Part shown: in pieces, positions 43,607 to 52,582 of the stretch
How positions within the stretch are numbered: position 1 is the stretch's first letter
How the letters are laid out: each line of letters starts with the position of its first letter
DNA from: Endobugula sp965225895
GTDB taxonomy: Bacteria; Pseudomonadota; Gammaproteobacteria; Pseudomonadales; Cellvibrionaceae
DNA: 64,000 nucleotides
Assembly: GCA_965225895.1 (NCBI GenBank)
Contig: CBDDBR010000011.1
Location: forward strand, 682,001 to 746,000
Direction of reading: 5' to 3'
The notes under the pieces: generated by a model
Told to the model about the DNA's origin: nothing
What the model saw: the letters and a program-made list of their open reading frames with translations, nothing else
The model's database searches: none
Position numbers and translations under genes: made by a program

Positions 43607-45316
43607 ATGTCACAACCCGTGTATCGAGTTATATGTTTTCTTGCGGCTTTGTTGTCGAGCCCTGTATTTGCTAATGGTGCAATATCTTCGGAGACAATTT
43701 TAGCGGGCACGGCTTATAACAGCGAATATGGTGCAATAGCAACAGTACACCCGCAGGCAACACAAGCGGCAGCACAGCAGCTAGAGCAGGGAGGTAATGC
43801 AATTGATGCCGCGATAGCTGCAGCATTAACGTTAGGCGTTGTAGACAGTTATAACTCGGGTATTGGTGGTGGCTTGTTTGCCTTGGTGCATTGGGCCGAT
43901 GGTCGTGTAGAGGCGATTGATGCGCGCGAAATGGCACCGCAGAAAGCTCATCGTGATATGTATGTTCGAGAAGGTCAGGTAGATGGGGCATTAAGCCGTC
44001 ATGGCGCTTTGGCTATAGGTATTCCTGGATCGGTGGCGGCGTTTGATTATATGTCGCGTAAGGGGGGGAAGCAGCCTCTAGCGAGTCTTTATCGGCAGGC
44101 AGCCAATATTGCAGATGATGGCTTTATTGTCACGCCGAGCTATTACCACCGCTTACAGCGTACTGCGAAGCAATTGGCGCAATTTTCCGATGCTGCCGCT
44201 ATTTTTCTTGATGATAACGGTAAACCTTGGAGCGTGGGTCATCGATTAAAGCAGGCAGATTTAGCGAATACCTATCGGCAGTTAGCGGATCAAGGTAGCC
44301 AATATTTTTATCGTGGTGACTTTGCCGTACGTGCGGCGCAGTGGATGAAAAGTAATGGCGGCATTATTGATGCAAGCGATTTTTCGGGGTATCAGTTACG
44401 TCATCGCAGGCCAATCAAAAGTGATTTTATGGGGTATCAAATTTATGGTTTCCCGCCGCCGAGCTCAGGTGGTGTGCATGTGGCTGAAATATTAAATATT
44501 TTACAGCAGTTTGATGTTAAATCATTGGCGACTGATGATCGGCAGCATGTGCTTGTAGAGGCAATGAAGTTAGCTTTTGCGGATCGTGCGCATTGGTTGG
44601 GTGACCCTGATTTTGCTGATGTGCCTACGGGGTTAATTGATGTGCAGTACGCCAAACGCTTAGCAAAAAAAATCAACCTTAAACGAGCAACCTCTGTGTC
44701 TTCGCACCATACTCCTGATGATGCCAGCCAAGCTCTATTCGACAAGCATACGACTCATATTTCTGTGGCTGATAAACAAGGCAATTGGGTATCGATGACA
44801 ACTACCTTAAATACGAGTTTTGGAAGCAAGGTGGTGATTCCTAAAACGGGCGTATTAATGAACAATCAAATGGATGACTTTGCTGCACAACCTAATGTAC
44901 CGAATGCTTATGGCTTAGTGGGTAGCGAAGCGAATAGCATTCAGCCTAAAAAGCGCCCTTTATCCAGTATGAGCCCTACTATTGTGACGCGCAATCATCA
45001 GCCTATGATGGCTATTGGTGCGGCTGGAGGCCCAATGATCATTACACAAGTCACGCAGGCTTTAATTCATTATTTAGGGTTTGATACTTCGCTCTATACG
45101 GCCTTAGCAAATCCGCGCATTCATCAACAATGGAAACCTGATAAAGTATTTTTTGATAAAAATTTGCCTGTTTCTCAACAAACAGCGTTGGCAGCTCGTG
45201 GGCATACTCTTCAGCAGTTGCGTTTCGAGGGGTCAACGAATGCTGTTAGTAAAAATGGTCAAGGTTTTCACGCGGTGTCAGAGCCTAGGCTGGTTGAGCG
45301 TAATCAGCAGCCATAA
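43607..45316 (+). CDS. ggt: Gamma-glutamyltransferase (gamma-glutamyltranspeptidase)
   Basis: A periplasmic Ntn-hydrolase that breaks or transfers the gamma-glutamyl group of glutathione. A signal peptide (cleavage near VFANGAI) precedes the large subunit, with GGNAIDAAIAAALTLGVVD. The autoprocessing Thr is seen in KHTTHISVADKQGNWV, followed by the TTTLNTSFGSKV loop, NNQMDDF and the oxyanion-hole AAGGPMI. I use ATG 43607; a GTG at 43595 also keeps the frame. The 3' end overlaps the end of convergent dusC by 32 bp. Confidence 0.92.
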   Translation: MSQPVYRVICFLAALLSSPVFANGAISSETILAGTAYNSEYGAIATVHPQATQAAAQQLEQGGNAIDAAIAAALTLGVVDSYNSGIGGGLFALVHWADGRVEAIDAREMAPQKAHRDMYVREGQVDGALSRHGALAIGIPGSVAAFDYMSRKGGKQPLASLYRQAANIADDGFIVTPSYYHRLQRTAKQLAQFSDAAAIFLDDNGKPWSVGHRLKQADLANTYRQLADQGSQYFYRGDFAVRAAQWMKSNGGIIDASDFSGYQLRHRRPIKSDFMGYQIYGFPPPSSGGVHVAEILNILQQFDVKSLATDDRQHVLVEAMKLAFADRAHWLGDPDFADVPTGLIDVQYAKRLAKKINLKRATSVSSHHTPDDASQALFDKHTTHISVADKQGNWVSMTTTLNTSFGSKVVIPKTGVLMNNQMDDFAAQPNVPNAYGLVGSEANSIQPKKRPLSSMSPTIVTRNHQPMMAIGAAGGPMIITQVTQALIHYLGFDTSLYTALANPRIHQQWKPDKVFFDKNLPVSQQTALAARGHTLQQLRFEGSTNAVSKNGQGFHAVSEPRLVERNQQP

Positions 45317-46259
45317 GGCTTTGATCAATCGCATGGTTGATTTCTTCTGCGGTGCGGTAGCGCTTAATGGCATCAAATAACAGCTGAGCTTCGGGGTATT
45401 GGCGGCGTAAATAATTGAGCCATTGTTTTACACGATTACCAGTATGCTTTTGTGGGTATAGTGGGGTCGTACGTTCAAAAAAGTGTTGAATTAATAAACA
45501 AACGTCAAGCCAAGTCATAGCCTGATAATCTGTGCCTTGTTGTTGCGCTTTGATTTGTAGTGCTAAATCAGGGCACGAGAGTAAACCGCGACCCAGCATA
45601 AAATCATCACACTGGCTCATCGTTTTACAGCGAAAATAATCGTTTACGCTCCATATTTCGCCATTAGCTACCACGGGAATATCAATAGATTCATTAATGC
45701 TCGCAATGTAATCCCAATATGCAGGTGGTTTATAGCCGTCTGCTTTCGAGCGGGCATGAACAACAAGCTCATTTGCGCCAGCCTCGTAAGCGGCAATAGC
45801 ATTGTCTAAGTACTGTTCTTTATCATTAAAACCCAAACGCATTTTGGCAGTCACAGGAATATGCTTAGGTACTGCATCTCTGGTTGCTTTGATAATGTCG
45901 TATAAACGGTAAGGGGATTGCAATAAGCAGGCGCCCCCGTCACTTTTATTGACAGTTTTTGCAGGGCAACCAAAGTTTAAATCAATAGCGCAAGCACCCA
46001 TATTGGCTACTTTGGCGGCATTTTCTGCAATAGGTTGAGGGTTGCCACCTAATAGCTGAATGCGTACAGGTGTGCCTGATGGAGTGGTGCATTGCTGTGT
46101 GAGTTCAGGACAAAAACGCTGAAATACCTTGTCAGGTAATACGTGATCCGTGATGCGAATAAATTCGGTAACGCAAATATCTATGCCACCAATACGCGTG
46201 AGGAGCTCTCGAAGTGTGTGATCAACCACACCTTCCATCGGGGCTAAAAATAATCTCAT
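45285..46259 (-). CDS. dusC: tRNA-dihydrouridine(16) synthase
   Basis: DusC is an FMN enzyme that reduces U16 in tRNA. The N-terminal LFLAPMEGVVDHTLRELLT is typical of the C subgroup. The catalytic Cys lies in DLNFGCPAKTVNKSDGGACLL, and the FMN-binding ITAKMRLG and PVVANGEIW strands follow. Its 324 residues match. It is convergent with ggt (32-bp overlap) and 40 bp downstream of the small basic-protein gene. Confidence 0.93.
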   Translation of the reverse strand: MRLFLAPMEGVVDHTLRELLTRIGGIDICVTEFIRITDHVLPDKVFQRFCPELTQQCTTPSGTPVRIQLLGGNPQPIAENAAKVANMGACAIDLNFGCPAKTVNKSDGGACLLQSPYRLYDIIKATRDAVPKHIPVTAKMRLGFNDKEQYLDNAIAAYEAGANELVVHARSKADGYKPPAYWDYIASINESIDIPVVANGEIWSVNDYFRCKTMSQCDDFMLGRGLLSCPDLALQIKAQQQGTDYQAMTWLDVCLLIQHFFERTTPLYPQKHTGNRVKQWLNYLRRQYPEAQLLFDAIKRYRTAEEINHAIDQSLMAADYAQPA

Positions 46260-46299
46260 AGTAATAGTGAGGCAAAAAAGAGAGCAGGGTGCTTATTCT

Positions 46300-46515
46300 T
46301 TAGTGATGTCTGCCATCCCCTAATTCGTCATTTTCATTTTGAACCGACGCAAGAAAGGCATAGTAGTCTTCATCTAAAGTGCGAGGTTTACGTCTTTCTA
46401 CCGCTTTACGGCGTTTGCGATGGTATATATCTATCGACATATCCTTGCAAGGGTCGTCTTCTTCTCTACGTTCACTATTTTTGCGGCGACGGTTAATAAA
46501 TACTTTTCTAGTCAT
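46300..46515 (-). CDS. Conserved small Arg/Lys-rich protein
   Basis: A 71-residue charged protein: MTRKVFINRRRKNSERR at the start, then DPCKDMSIDIYHRKRRK and a DEDYYAFLASVQ tail. The N-terminal two-thirds is strongly basic, the end acidic. Similar small proteins with the DPCKD--ID-YHRKRRK core occur in Pseudomonas relatives. The function is unknown; nucleic-acid binding is possible. It diverges from bolA across a 198-bp gap that holds an inverted repeat. Confidence 0.72.
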   Translation of the reverse strand: MTRKVFINRRRKNSERREEDDPCKDMSIDIYHRKRRKAVERRKPRTLDEDYYAFLASVQNENDELGDGRHH

Positions 46516-46580
46516 AAATTATCAGTTCAATATCTTACAAAGGTAGAATGTTATAGCGTAGTATAAATTATCGAATATTT

Positions 46581-46614
46581 TGCATTATACACGCTATAGA
46601 CAGTGTAAAATGCA
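46581..46614. promoter_or_regulatory. Inverted repeat in the bolA upstream region
   Basis: TGCATTATACAC (46581-46592) and GTGTAAAATGCA (46603-46614) match in 11 of 12 positions with a 10-bp spacer; a second dyad, TATAGCGT/ACGCTATA (46552-46559/46591-46598), overlaps it. They lie in the 198-bp gap between divergent genes and could be a regulator site. Confidence 0.4.
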
Positions 46615-46713
46615 ATTTTGCAGCGAGATATTTTGTTTAATTATATTAATATTGCCTAATAGCGTAATATTTATTCTATTTTGGTACTCGCTTTATCTAT
46701 TTAGGAGTTTTTC

Positions 46714-47031
46714 GTGTCTGGTAATAATACAGTCCAACAGATCATTGAAACAAAGCTACAGCAGGCTTTTTCACCAAAAGAGTTGCGCGTAGTGAATGAA
46801 AGTCATCAGCATAATGTGCCTGATGGCGCAGAATCGCACTTTAAAGTCCTTATTGTGAGTGATCATTTTGATGGCGTGAGAAAAATTCAGCGTCAACAGC
46901 AAGTGTACAAAGTATTGGCAGATGAGCTGGCCGCGGGAGTGCATGCCTTAACGATGCAAACACTCACCGCAGAGGAGTGGGAGGCAGATAATAGTGTGTC
47001 TGTGTCCCCTCAATGTATGGGTGGCAGCTGA
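46714..47031 (+). CDS. bolA: BolA-family protein
   Basis: A 105-residue BolA/IbaG protein. The loop VVNESHQHNVPDGAESHFKVLIVSDHF contains the invariant His used in [2Fe-2S] complexes with monothiol glutaredoxin, and RQQQVYKVLADELAAGVHALTMQT is the typical helix and strand. The start is GTG 46714 with TTAGGAG upstream. BolA proteins act in iron-sulphur trafficking and as stress regulators. Confidence 0.9.
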   Translation: MSGNNTVQQIIETKLQQAFSPKELRVVNESHQHNVPDGAESHFKVLIVSDHFDGVRKIQRQQQVYKVLADELAAGVHALTMQTLTAEEWEADNSVSVSPQCMGGS

Positions 47032-47141
47032 TTGTTGTAGCTGCACGCTAATACCCTTTTAATAATTGTGGATTTTAATGGCAGTTACCCATGTTGTTAG
47101 GTAAAATGCCGCTCCGTTTATAACCCCATAGTATGATACTT

Positions 47142-48089
47142 ATGAATTCAATTGTTGTTGCTGCTTTATACCGTTTTGTTAGCTTGCCAGATTATGAGGC
47201 AATGCGTGAGCCGTTGCTTAATAAGTGCCTTGAAGAAGATATTACAGGTACATTATTGTTGGCCTCAGAAGGTATTAACGGTACGGTTGCTGGAACGCGA
47301 GAAGCCATCGATAACTTATTGTTGTACTTACGTTCAGATGATCGATTAGCCAATATTGACCATAAAGAGTCTTTTTATGAGGAAATGCCTTTTTATCGTA
47401 TGAAGGTCAAATTAAAGCGTGAAATTGTGACGATGGGAGTTGAGGGTATTGATCCAAACCAAGTGGTGGGTACATATGTTAAGCCTACGGATTGGAATGC
47501 TCTTATCAGTGATCCAGATGTCACGGTTGTTGATACGCGTAATTACTATGAATACGCTATTGGTACCTTTAAAGGCGCTGAAGACCCTAAAACAACGACA
47601 TTTCGAGAGTTTCCAGAGTACGTGAATACTCATTTAAACCCCGAAAATAATAAGAAAGTTGCTATGTTTTGTACTGGCGGTATTCGTTGTGAAAAATCAA
47701 CGGCATACTTAAAAGAACAAGGATTTGAAGAGGTATATCATCTACAAGGCGGCATTCTTAAGTATTTAGAAGAAGTACCTAAGGAAGAAAGTCTATGGGA
47801 AGGCGAGTGTTTTGTATTTGATAACCGTGTAGCAGTTGATCATGACCTAGAAAAAGGAACCTATGACCAGTGTCATGGTTGCCGTCATCCGATTACAGAA
47901 GAAGATAAACAGTCAGAACGCTATATGCCAGGGATTACTTGCCCTCGTTGTTATGATGAGCAAACTGACGAGCAACGTCAGCGTTTTGCAGAGCGTCAAA
48001 AACAAATTCAACTTGCTAAGGCACGTAATGAACAGCACATTGGTGCGCCTTCACCTGCGGCGATTCGCCAAAGTCGTTCACGTTCGTAA
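47142..48089 (+). CDS. trhO: tRNA uridine(34) hydroxylase TrhO (rhodanese fold)
   Basis: TrhO (YceA) makes 5-hydroxyuridine at the tRNA wobble position with oxygen. The N-terminal ferredoxin-like part (IVVAALYRFVSLPDYEAM, GTLLLASEGINGTVAG) is followed by a rhodanese domain with active Cys in MFCTGGIRCEKSTAYL, and a C-terminal zinc-like part with CHGCRHPI and CPRCYDEQ. I prefer ATG 47142 because relatives begin with the IVVAAL strand a few residues in; ATG 47133 is also possible. Length is 315-318 residues. Confidence 0.93.
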   Translation: MNSIVVAALYRFVSLPDYEAMREPLLNKCLEEDITGTLLLASEGINGTVAGTREAIDNLLLYLRSDDRLANIDHKESFYEEMPFYRMKVKLKREIVTMGVEGIDPNQVVGTYVKPTDWNALISDPDVTVVDTRNYYEYAIGTFKGAEDPKTTTFREFPEYVNTHLNPENNKKVAMFCTGGIRCEKSTAYLKEQGFEEVYHLQGGILKYLEEVPKEESLWEGECFVFDNRVAVDHDLEKGTYDQCHGCRHPITEEDKQSERYMPGITCPRCYDEQTDEQRQRFAERQKQIQLAKARNEQHIGAPSPAAIRQSRSRS

Positions 48090-48252
48090 GCTTCAGAAGG
48101 CCTTAACTCGCAGTCAATGGGTGAGGTCTTGTGTTTTGGGTTGTTTTTTGTTCAAATGCTACGGTCTTTATCACACGTAATAACAATAATAATGCGGTAA
48201 AGAGTATCAACCTAAAAACAGTATCAATTGAATGACTTTATACAAGTTTACC

Positions 48253-48276
48253 TCTGGGCGGCTATCTGGGCGGCTA
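48253..48276. repeat. 12-bp tandem duplication
   Basis: TCTGGGCGGCTA is repeated head to tail (48253-48264, 48265-48276) in the 257-bp gap between trhO and the small membrane protein gene. No function was seen. Confidence 0.5.
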
Positions 48277-48346
48277 AAAGTATCATTCTATGCATTAAAT
48301 AAGTCATTAAAGCTTTAATAATAAGAATAAACCTGAGAGTTTTATT

Positions 48347-48463
48347 ATGAATGAACGTATCGATATTCAAGAAGAAGGTGATAGTGTTGCAGATGCTATT
48401 TCAGCGATCGTATTAATCGTTGTTTTTGTGGCAGCATGTGTATTTTGGATTAGCGGTCAATAA
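48347..48463 (+). CDS. Small single-pass membrane protein, 38 residues
   Basis: MNERIDIQEEGDSVADAIS is followed by a membrane helix (AIVLIVVFVAACVFWISG), then Gln and TAA. A GAGAG ribosome site lies about 7 bases upstream of the ATG. An acidic N-terminus with one C-terminal helix is a common small-membrane-protein form. The family was not recognised. Confidence 0.55.
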   Translation: MNERIDIQEEGDSVADAISAIVLIVVFVAACVFWISGQ

Positions 48464-48580
48464 ATTACCTTTACCGCATCGTTATATAAAGAAGTGTTGT
48501 AACAGTGCTTATCTTAATAGATAGGTGCCGCTTTGCTGTGGGCTTATGCCTGAATCTTTGTAGGTTTTTTATTTTTAGCC

Positions 48581-48793
48581 CTATAGGCCGTTACTACTAA
48601 GTACGGCTTGTACTAATAGGGTTACACCAGCAATAAATAAGAGAGTAAAAATAATACCTGCAACAATATATGTGTAAATGTTGCCGTGTTTAAAATCCCT
48701 TTCCTGATTGCTTTTACTTTGTACGCCAAAAGCAGCCGCAATGGTGCTTAGAACGATTTGCCAAAATCGTGGTTTCTGTGATTGCTCAGTCAT
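48581..48793 (-). CDS. DUF2970 small membrane protein
   Basis: A 70-residue inner-membrane protein matching the DUF2970 pattern: FWQIVLSTIAAAFGVQSKSNQERDF, then HGNIYTYIVAGIIFTLLFIAGVTLLVQAVL, the C-terminal membrane helix. The open frame reaches back to 48913, but ATG 48793 gives the family length. Function unknown. It diverges from nfuA. Confidence 0.85.
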   Translation of the reverse strand: MTEQSQKPRFWQIVLSTIAAAFGVQSKSNQERDFKHGNIYTYIVAGIIFTLLFIAGVTLLVQAVLSSNGL

Positions 48794-48949
48794 AATGTCA
48801 GGCTCGTGTGCGTGTTTTATGAATGTATTGATAATTATTACCATCTTATACAAAGCCAGATGAATTACCTTATTTTTTTTGGGGTAGAGTCTATCAGTAA
48901 ATCGTGGCAACATAACCCCTGTTTTGTATTATTTAAAGAAGCCCCCACT

Positions 48950-49531
48950 ATGACAGTTAATATTACCGAATCTGGCCAAAATTACTTAAAAGAACTGCTA
49001 AGCAAGCAGGATGTAGACGGTATTGGCATTCGCATGTTTGTTTCAAACCCTGGTACCTCACAAGCAGAGACTTGTATTGCCTATTGCCGCCCAGGTGAAG
49101 AGCAAGAAGGGGATGAGCGGGTTGAATACGACGCTTTTACGGCCTATTTTGAAGGTCGTAGCCTGCCTTTTCTTAAAGATGCCAAAGTGGACTATGCAGC
49201 AGATCAGATGGGTGGTCAGCTAAGTATTCGTGCGCCAAATTCAAAAATGCCCCAAGTTAATGATGATAGTCCCATTGTCGACCGTATTAATTATGTACTC
49301 TATAACGATGTGAACCCTGGTTTGGCGTCTCATGGCGGTCAGGTAGAGTTAGAAGAATTTACTGATGAAGGGTATGCAGTACTTAAATTTGGTGGTGGTT
49401 GTCAGGGCTGTAGTGCGGTTGATCTTACGTTAAAAGAAGGTGTAGAAAAAACGTTAATTGCGAAAATCCCTGAAATTAAAGGTGTGCGTGATTCAACAGA
49501 TCATACCGATACATCAAACGCTTATTATTGA
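48950..49531 (+). CDS. nfuA: Iron-sulphur cluster carrier NfuA
   Basis: NfuA carries [4Fe-4S] clusters to target enzymes. The N-terminal A-type-like domain (VNITESGQNYLKELL, ICRMF-like GIRMFVSNPG) lacks the cluster Cys, as usual, and the C-terminal Nfu domain has the cluster-binding FGGGCQGCSAVDLTLKEGVE. The start at ATG 48950 gives 193 residues, the normal length; the frame stays open to 48782. Confidence 0.94.
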   Translation: MTVNITESGQNYLKELLSKQDVDGIGIRMFVSNPGTSQAETCIAYCRPGEEQEGDERVEYDAFTAYFEGRSLPFLKDAKVDYAADQMGGQLSIRAPNSKMPQVNDDSPIVDRINYVLYNDVNPGLASHGGQVELEEFTDEGYAVLKFGGGCQGCSAVDLTLKEGVEKTLIAKIPEIKGVRDSTDHTDTSNAYY

Positions 49532-49637
49532 TCCATTAGTTTTGTTAATGACCGCTATCGAGTGAATTCATTTTAAATGTTAATGTTTTCAGTAGATACT
49601 ATGCGCCAGTAAGCTAATAGCGATAGAGGAATTAATA

Positions 49638-49886
49638 ATGTCACGTTTTACTATTTTTGGACGTCCTAGTTGTGGTTTTTGTGTGAGAGCTAAGCAATTA
49701 CTCAACACACTTGAGCAAGATATGCGATGGATCGATATTGAAGCTGAAGGTATTTCAAAAGCAGATTTAGAAAAAACTATTGGTCGTCCAGTAGAAACTG
49801 TTCCGCAAATTTTTCACGGGCAAGAATATATTGGTGGTTATACGGAATTGGCAGAATATGTAAAAAGTCTGCCAGCCACGGCCTAA
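49638..49886 (+). CDS. grxA: Glutaredoxin (GrxA-like)
   Basis: An 82-residue glutaredoxin: TIFGRPSCGFCVRAKQLL holds the CGFC dithiol near the N-terminus. RPVETVPQIFHGQEYIGGYTEL holds the cis-Pro and the GGY motif of glutathione binding. It reduces disulphides with glutathione. A bidirectional terminator separates it from the convergent DAHP synthase gene. Confidence 0.92.
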   Translation: MSRFTIFGRPSCGFCVRAKQLLNTLEQDMRWIDIEAEGISKADLEKTIGRPVETVPQIFHGQEYIGGYTELAEYVKSLPATA

Positions 49887-49900
49887 TTTGAACATGTATA

Positions 49901-49938
49901 AAAAAACCCGCTAGCCTTAATAGGGTAGCGGGTTTTTT
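49901..49938. terminator. Bidirectional terminator between grx and DAHP synthase
   Basis: AAAAAACCCGCTA (49901-49913) pairs perfectly with TAGCGGGTTTTTT (49926-49938) around a 12-base loop. It serves both convergent genes. Confidence 0.93.
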
Positions 49939-49955
49939 TATAAGCAAAGCGCCTA

Positions 49956-51023
49956 TTATCGTTTAGGCAAAATATCTTTTAGCTTGTCGTGCATAGCTAA
50001 TAGTGTATTTTCTGTTGTTTCCCAATCAATGCACTTGTCGGTGATAGAAACGCCGTATTCCATTTTTGAGCGGTCTTCATTGATTTTTTGATTGCCAGCA
50101 CCAATGTTACTTTCAATCATTAAACCCATAATAGAGGTGTTGCCATCAATAATTTGATTGGTAATGTTTTCTAGTACAAGCGGTTGTAATTCATGGTTTT
50201 TATTTGAATTTTCGTGGCTGCAATCTACCATAATGTTTTCTGCAATATTACCGCTACGCAATTCTTGCTCACACAGGGCTATATTCACTGAGTCATAATT
50301 TGGCTTACCGCCACCACCGCGAAGCACAACATGCCCGTGAGGATTACCTTTTGTGCGAATGACGGCTACTTGTCCATCGCTATTAATCCCTAGAAAATGA
50401 TGTGAGCTAGAGACAGATTGTAGAGCATTCATTGCTACGGTTAGGCTACCGTCAGTACCGTTTTTAAAGCCAACTGCACACGATAGGCCGCTGGCCATTT
50501 CGCGGTGTGTTTGTGATTCGGTAGTGCGTGCGCCAATAGCCGACCACGAGATAAGATCATGCAAGTATTGTGGTGAAATAGGATCTAATGCTTCAGTTGC
50601 TGTAGGTAACCCAAGCTCAGAAATATCGAGCAATAGTTTACGGCCAATCTTTAAGCCTTCTTCTATGTTAAATGAACCGTTTAAATCAGGGTCGTTAATT
50701 AAGCCTTTCCAGCCTACTGTTGTTCTTGGCTTTTCAAAGTACACACGCATCACAATAGCCAGAGAATCACTGACTTTATCAGACAGTGCCTTTAATCGCT
50801 TAGCGTAATCCATTGCTGCATCAACATCATGGATAGAGCAAGGGCCAATCACAACGGCTAAACGATGATCTTTGCGCTCAAGGATATTATTCACCGTTTC
50901 GCGACCTTGTAATATTGTGGTCTGCGCTTTTTCACTAACGGGTAATAGTGTTTTTAGTTCAGCAGGTGATATTAATATATCTTGAGAGGCTAAATTTAAG
51001 TTTTCAATAGTAGAGTCTGACAT
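49956..51023 (-). CDS. aroG: 3-deoxy-7-phosphoheptulonate synthase (class I DAHP synthase)
   Basis: This enzyme joins phosphoenolpyruvate and erythrose 4-phosphate, the first step of the shikimate pathway. Class I motifs are seen: VVIGPCSIHDVDAAMDYA, IVMRVYFEKPRTTVGWKGLINDP, PTATEALDP, SWSAIGARTTESQTHREMASGL and VDCSHENSNKNH (metal-binding). Length is 355 residues. Whether it is the Phe-, Tyr- or Trp-sensitive form cannot be told here, so the aroG symbol is a family label only. Confidence 0.93.
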   Translation of the reverse strand: MSDSTIENLNLASQDILISPAELKTLLPVSEKAQTTILQGRETVNNILERKDHRLAVVIGPCSIHDVDAAMDYAKRLKALSDKVSDSLAIVMRVYFEKPRTTVGWKGLINDPDLNGSFNIEEGLKIGRKLLLDISELGLPTATEALDPISPQYLHDLISWSAIGARTTESQTHREMASGLSCAVGFKNGTDGSLTVAMNALQSVSSSHHFLGINSDGQVAVIRTKGNPHGHVVLRGGGGKPNYDSVNIALCEQELRSGNIAENIMVDCSHENSNKNHELQPLVLENITNQIIDGNTSIMGLMIESNIGAGNQKINEDRSKMEYGVSITDKCIDWETTENTLLAMHDKLKDILPKR

Positions 51024-51217
51024 GTGGTTCCTACATCTTTATTGTCTATTTTGTGCTTATTGTACTGGATATTAAGGGATATGTGATTGATTTTGTTGAT
51101 GGTATTGATAATTAATGCAATGAAAAATCAACAGATATTTGTTGAATGTGATATTTGGGGGTGTTTTATAACGTATATAGGGCTTATAAGTGACAATAAT
51201 AACGAGCAAATTCTATT

Positions 51218-51958
51218 ATGAGTATTTCGTTAACATCATTTTCGAGTCATATAAGGGTCGTGGTTGTTGGTGCAACAGGAGGGATAGGTCGTGCATTAGT
51301 AGAGCATCTACTCAGTAATGAGCAAGTCGATACTGTTGTGGGCATGTCCCGTGGAGTAGCCACTGTAAAACACCGAAAATATCAGCATTGTGTAATAGAC
51401 TATAATAACGAAGGCAGTCTTGTCTTGGCTGCTACTCATATTTCTGAGCCCGTCGATATTGTGCTTGTTGCCACAGGCTTTTTACATGATGAGGCGACCT
51501 TGCCAGAAAAGTCATTTAAACAATTAAGTCACGACAATATGATGAAATACATGTTGTTGAATACAATAGGCCCGTCATTAGTGGCTAAACATTTGCTACC
51601 TAAAATGCGATCTACCCATAAAGCGGTTTTTGCACCTTTGTCGGCAAGAGTGGGTAGTATTAGTGATAATCGTCTCGGTGGATGGTATGCGTATCGCGCA
51701 TCAAAAGCAGCATTGAATATGATGGTAAAAACACTGGCGATAGAAATGCAACGCCGACAAGCCAACGTCATTATTACCAGCTTGCATCCAGGTACTGTAG
51801 ATACAGCGCTATCAGCGCCTTTTCAGCGAAATGTTGAGCCAGAAAAATTATTTACCCGCGAATTTTCTGCTCAATGCCTGCTGAATGTGATTAATCAACT
51901 GGAGTCTAAAGATAGCGGTTATTGTATCGCTTGGGATGGAAAGCGTATATCGGAATAG
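51218..51958 (+). CDS. Short-chain dehydrogenase/reductase
   Basis: A 246-residue SDR. The Rossmann glycine motif VVGATGGIGRALVEHLL is at the N-terminus, VDIVLVATGFLHDE follows, and the catalytic Tyr/Lys is in WYAYRASKAALNMMVKTLA, with SLHPGTVDTALS after it. This sequence type resembles CsgA-like SDRs. The substrate is unknown. It converges on arfB with a 10-bp gap. Confidence 0.88.
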   Translation: MSISLTSFSSHIRVVVVGATGGIGRALVEHLLSNEQVDTVVGMSRGVATVKHRKYQHCVIDYNNEGSLVLAATHISEPVDIVLVATGFLHDEATLPEKSFKQLSHDNMMKYMLLNTIGPSLVAKHLLPKMRSTHKAVFAPLSARVGSISDNRLGGWYAYRASKAALNMMVKTLAIEMQRRQANVIITSLHPGTVDTALSAPFQRNVEPEKLFTREFSAQCLLNVINQLESKDSGYCIAWDGKRISE

Positions 51959-51968
51959 TCCGTAGTCT

Positions 51969-52382
51969 TTAATAACAAGACTGGGTAGGCTTTTTACGTA
52001 ACTGTTTTGTTGCGCCTTTCTTAACTTTGGTATCTACCCGTTTACGTTGTGAGGCCCTAGATGGGGCAGTGGCCTTACGTTTTTTCTGAATTTTTGTCGC
52101 GCGTGTTATGAGTTCTTCTAAGCGTGTAATGGCATCTTGCTTGTTTTTATCTTGGCTACGAAAACGCTGCGCTTTAATAGTAATAACGCCATTTTTATTA
52201 ATGCGATCATCGTTAAATGTTAATAGTTTTTCTTTCTGAATGTCACTCAGCGATGAATTATGAATAAAATACTGTAAATGAATCGCACTGGATACTTTAT
52301 TGACATGCTGCCCGCCAGCGCCTTGTGCGCGTATAGCAGAAAAGCGCATCTCATGGGTGTGAAGGGTAATAGTGTTCGACAT
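51969..52382 (-). CDS. arfB: Alternative ribosome-rescue factor ArfB (YaeJ)
   Basis: ArfB frees ribosomes stalled without a stop codon by hydrolysing peptidyl-tRNA. The catalytic GGQ is in RAQGAGGQHVNKVSSAIHL, and the strongly basic C-terminal tail (RKKPTQSC) that enters the mRNA channel is present. Start at ATG 52382 gives 137 residues, the normal size; an ATG 12 bases upstream is also in frame. Confidence 0.93.
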   Translation of the reverse strand: MSNTITLHTHEMRFSAIRAQGAGGQHVNKVSSAIHLQYFIHNSSLSDIQKEKLLTFNDDRINKNGVITIKAQRFRSQDKNKQDAITRLEELITRATKIQKKRKATAPSRASQRKRVDTKVKKGATKQLRKKPTQSCY

Positions 52383-52582
52383 AATGTGTATCAATAAGCG
52401 GTGAGTAATAAATATAGGTTGTACTAGAGTTTATCATAGCCCCTTTTTCGTATGTTAAATCACGTGTGTATGTGTAAATACTGTGGCTATCGTGGAAATA
52501 TCAGCCACTTTAGTGTTTAATGCGCCCACTCAGAGTGGTACACGCTCTTTCTTTTTATTTCCTTTTATTGCAGAGAATAATC

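Noticed and set aside
44443..44745. Reverse-strand 100-codon ORF inside ggt
   Set aside because: The forward frame has all GGT motifs, including the processing Thr region.
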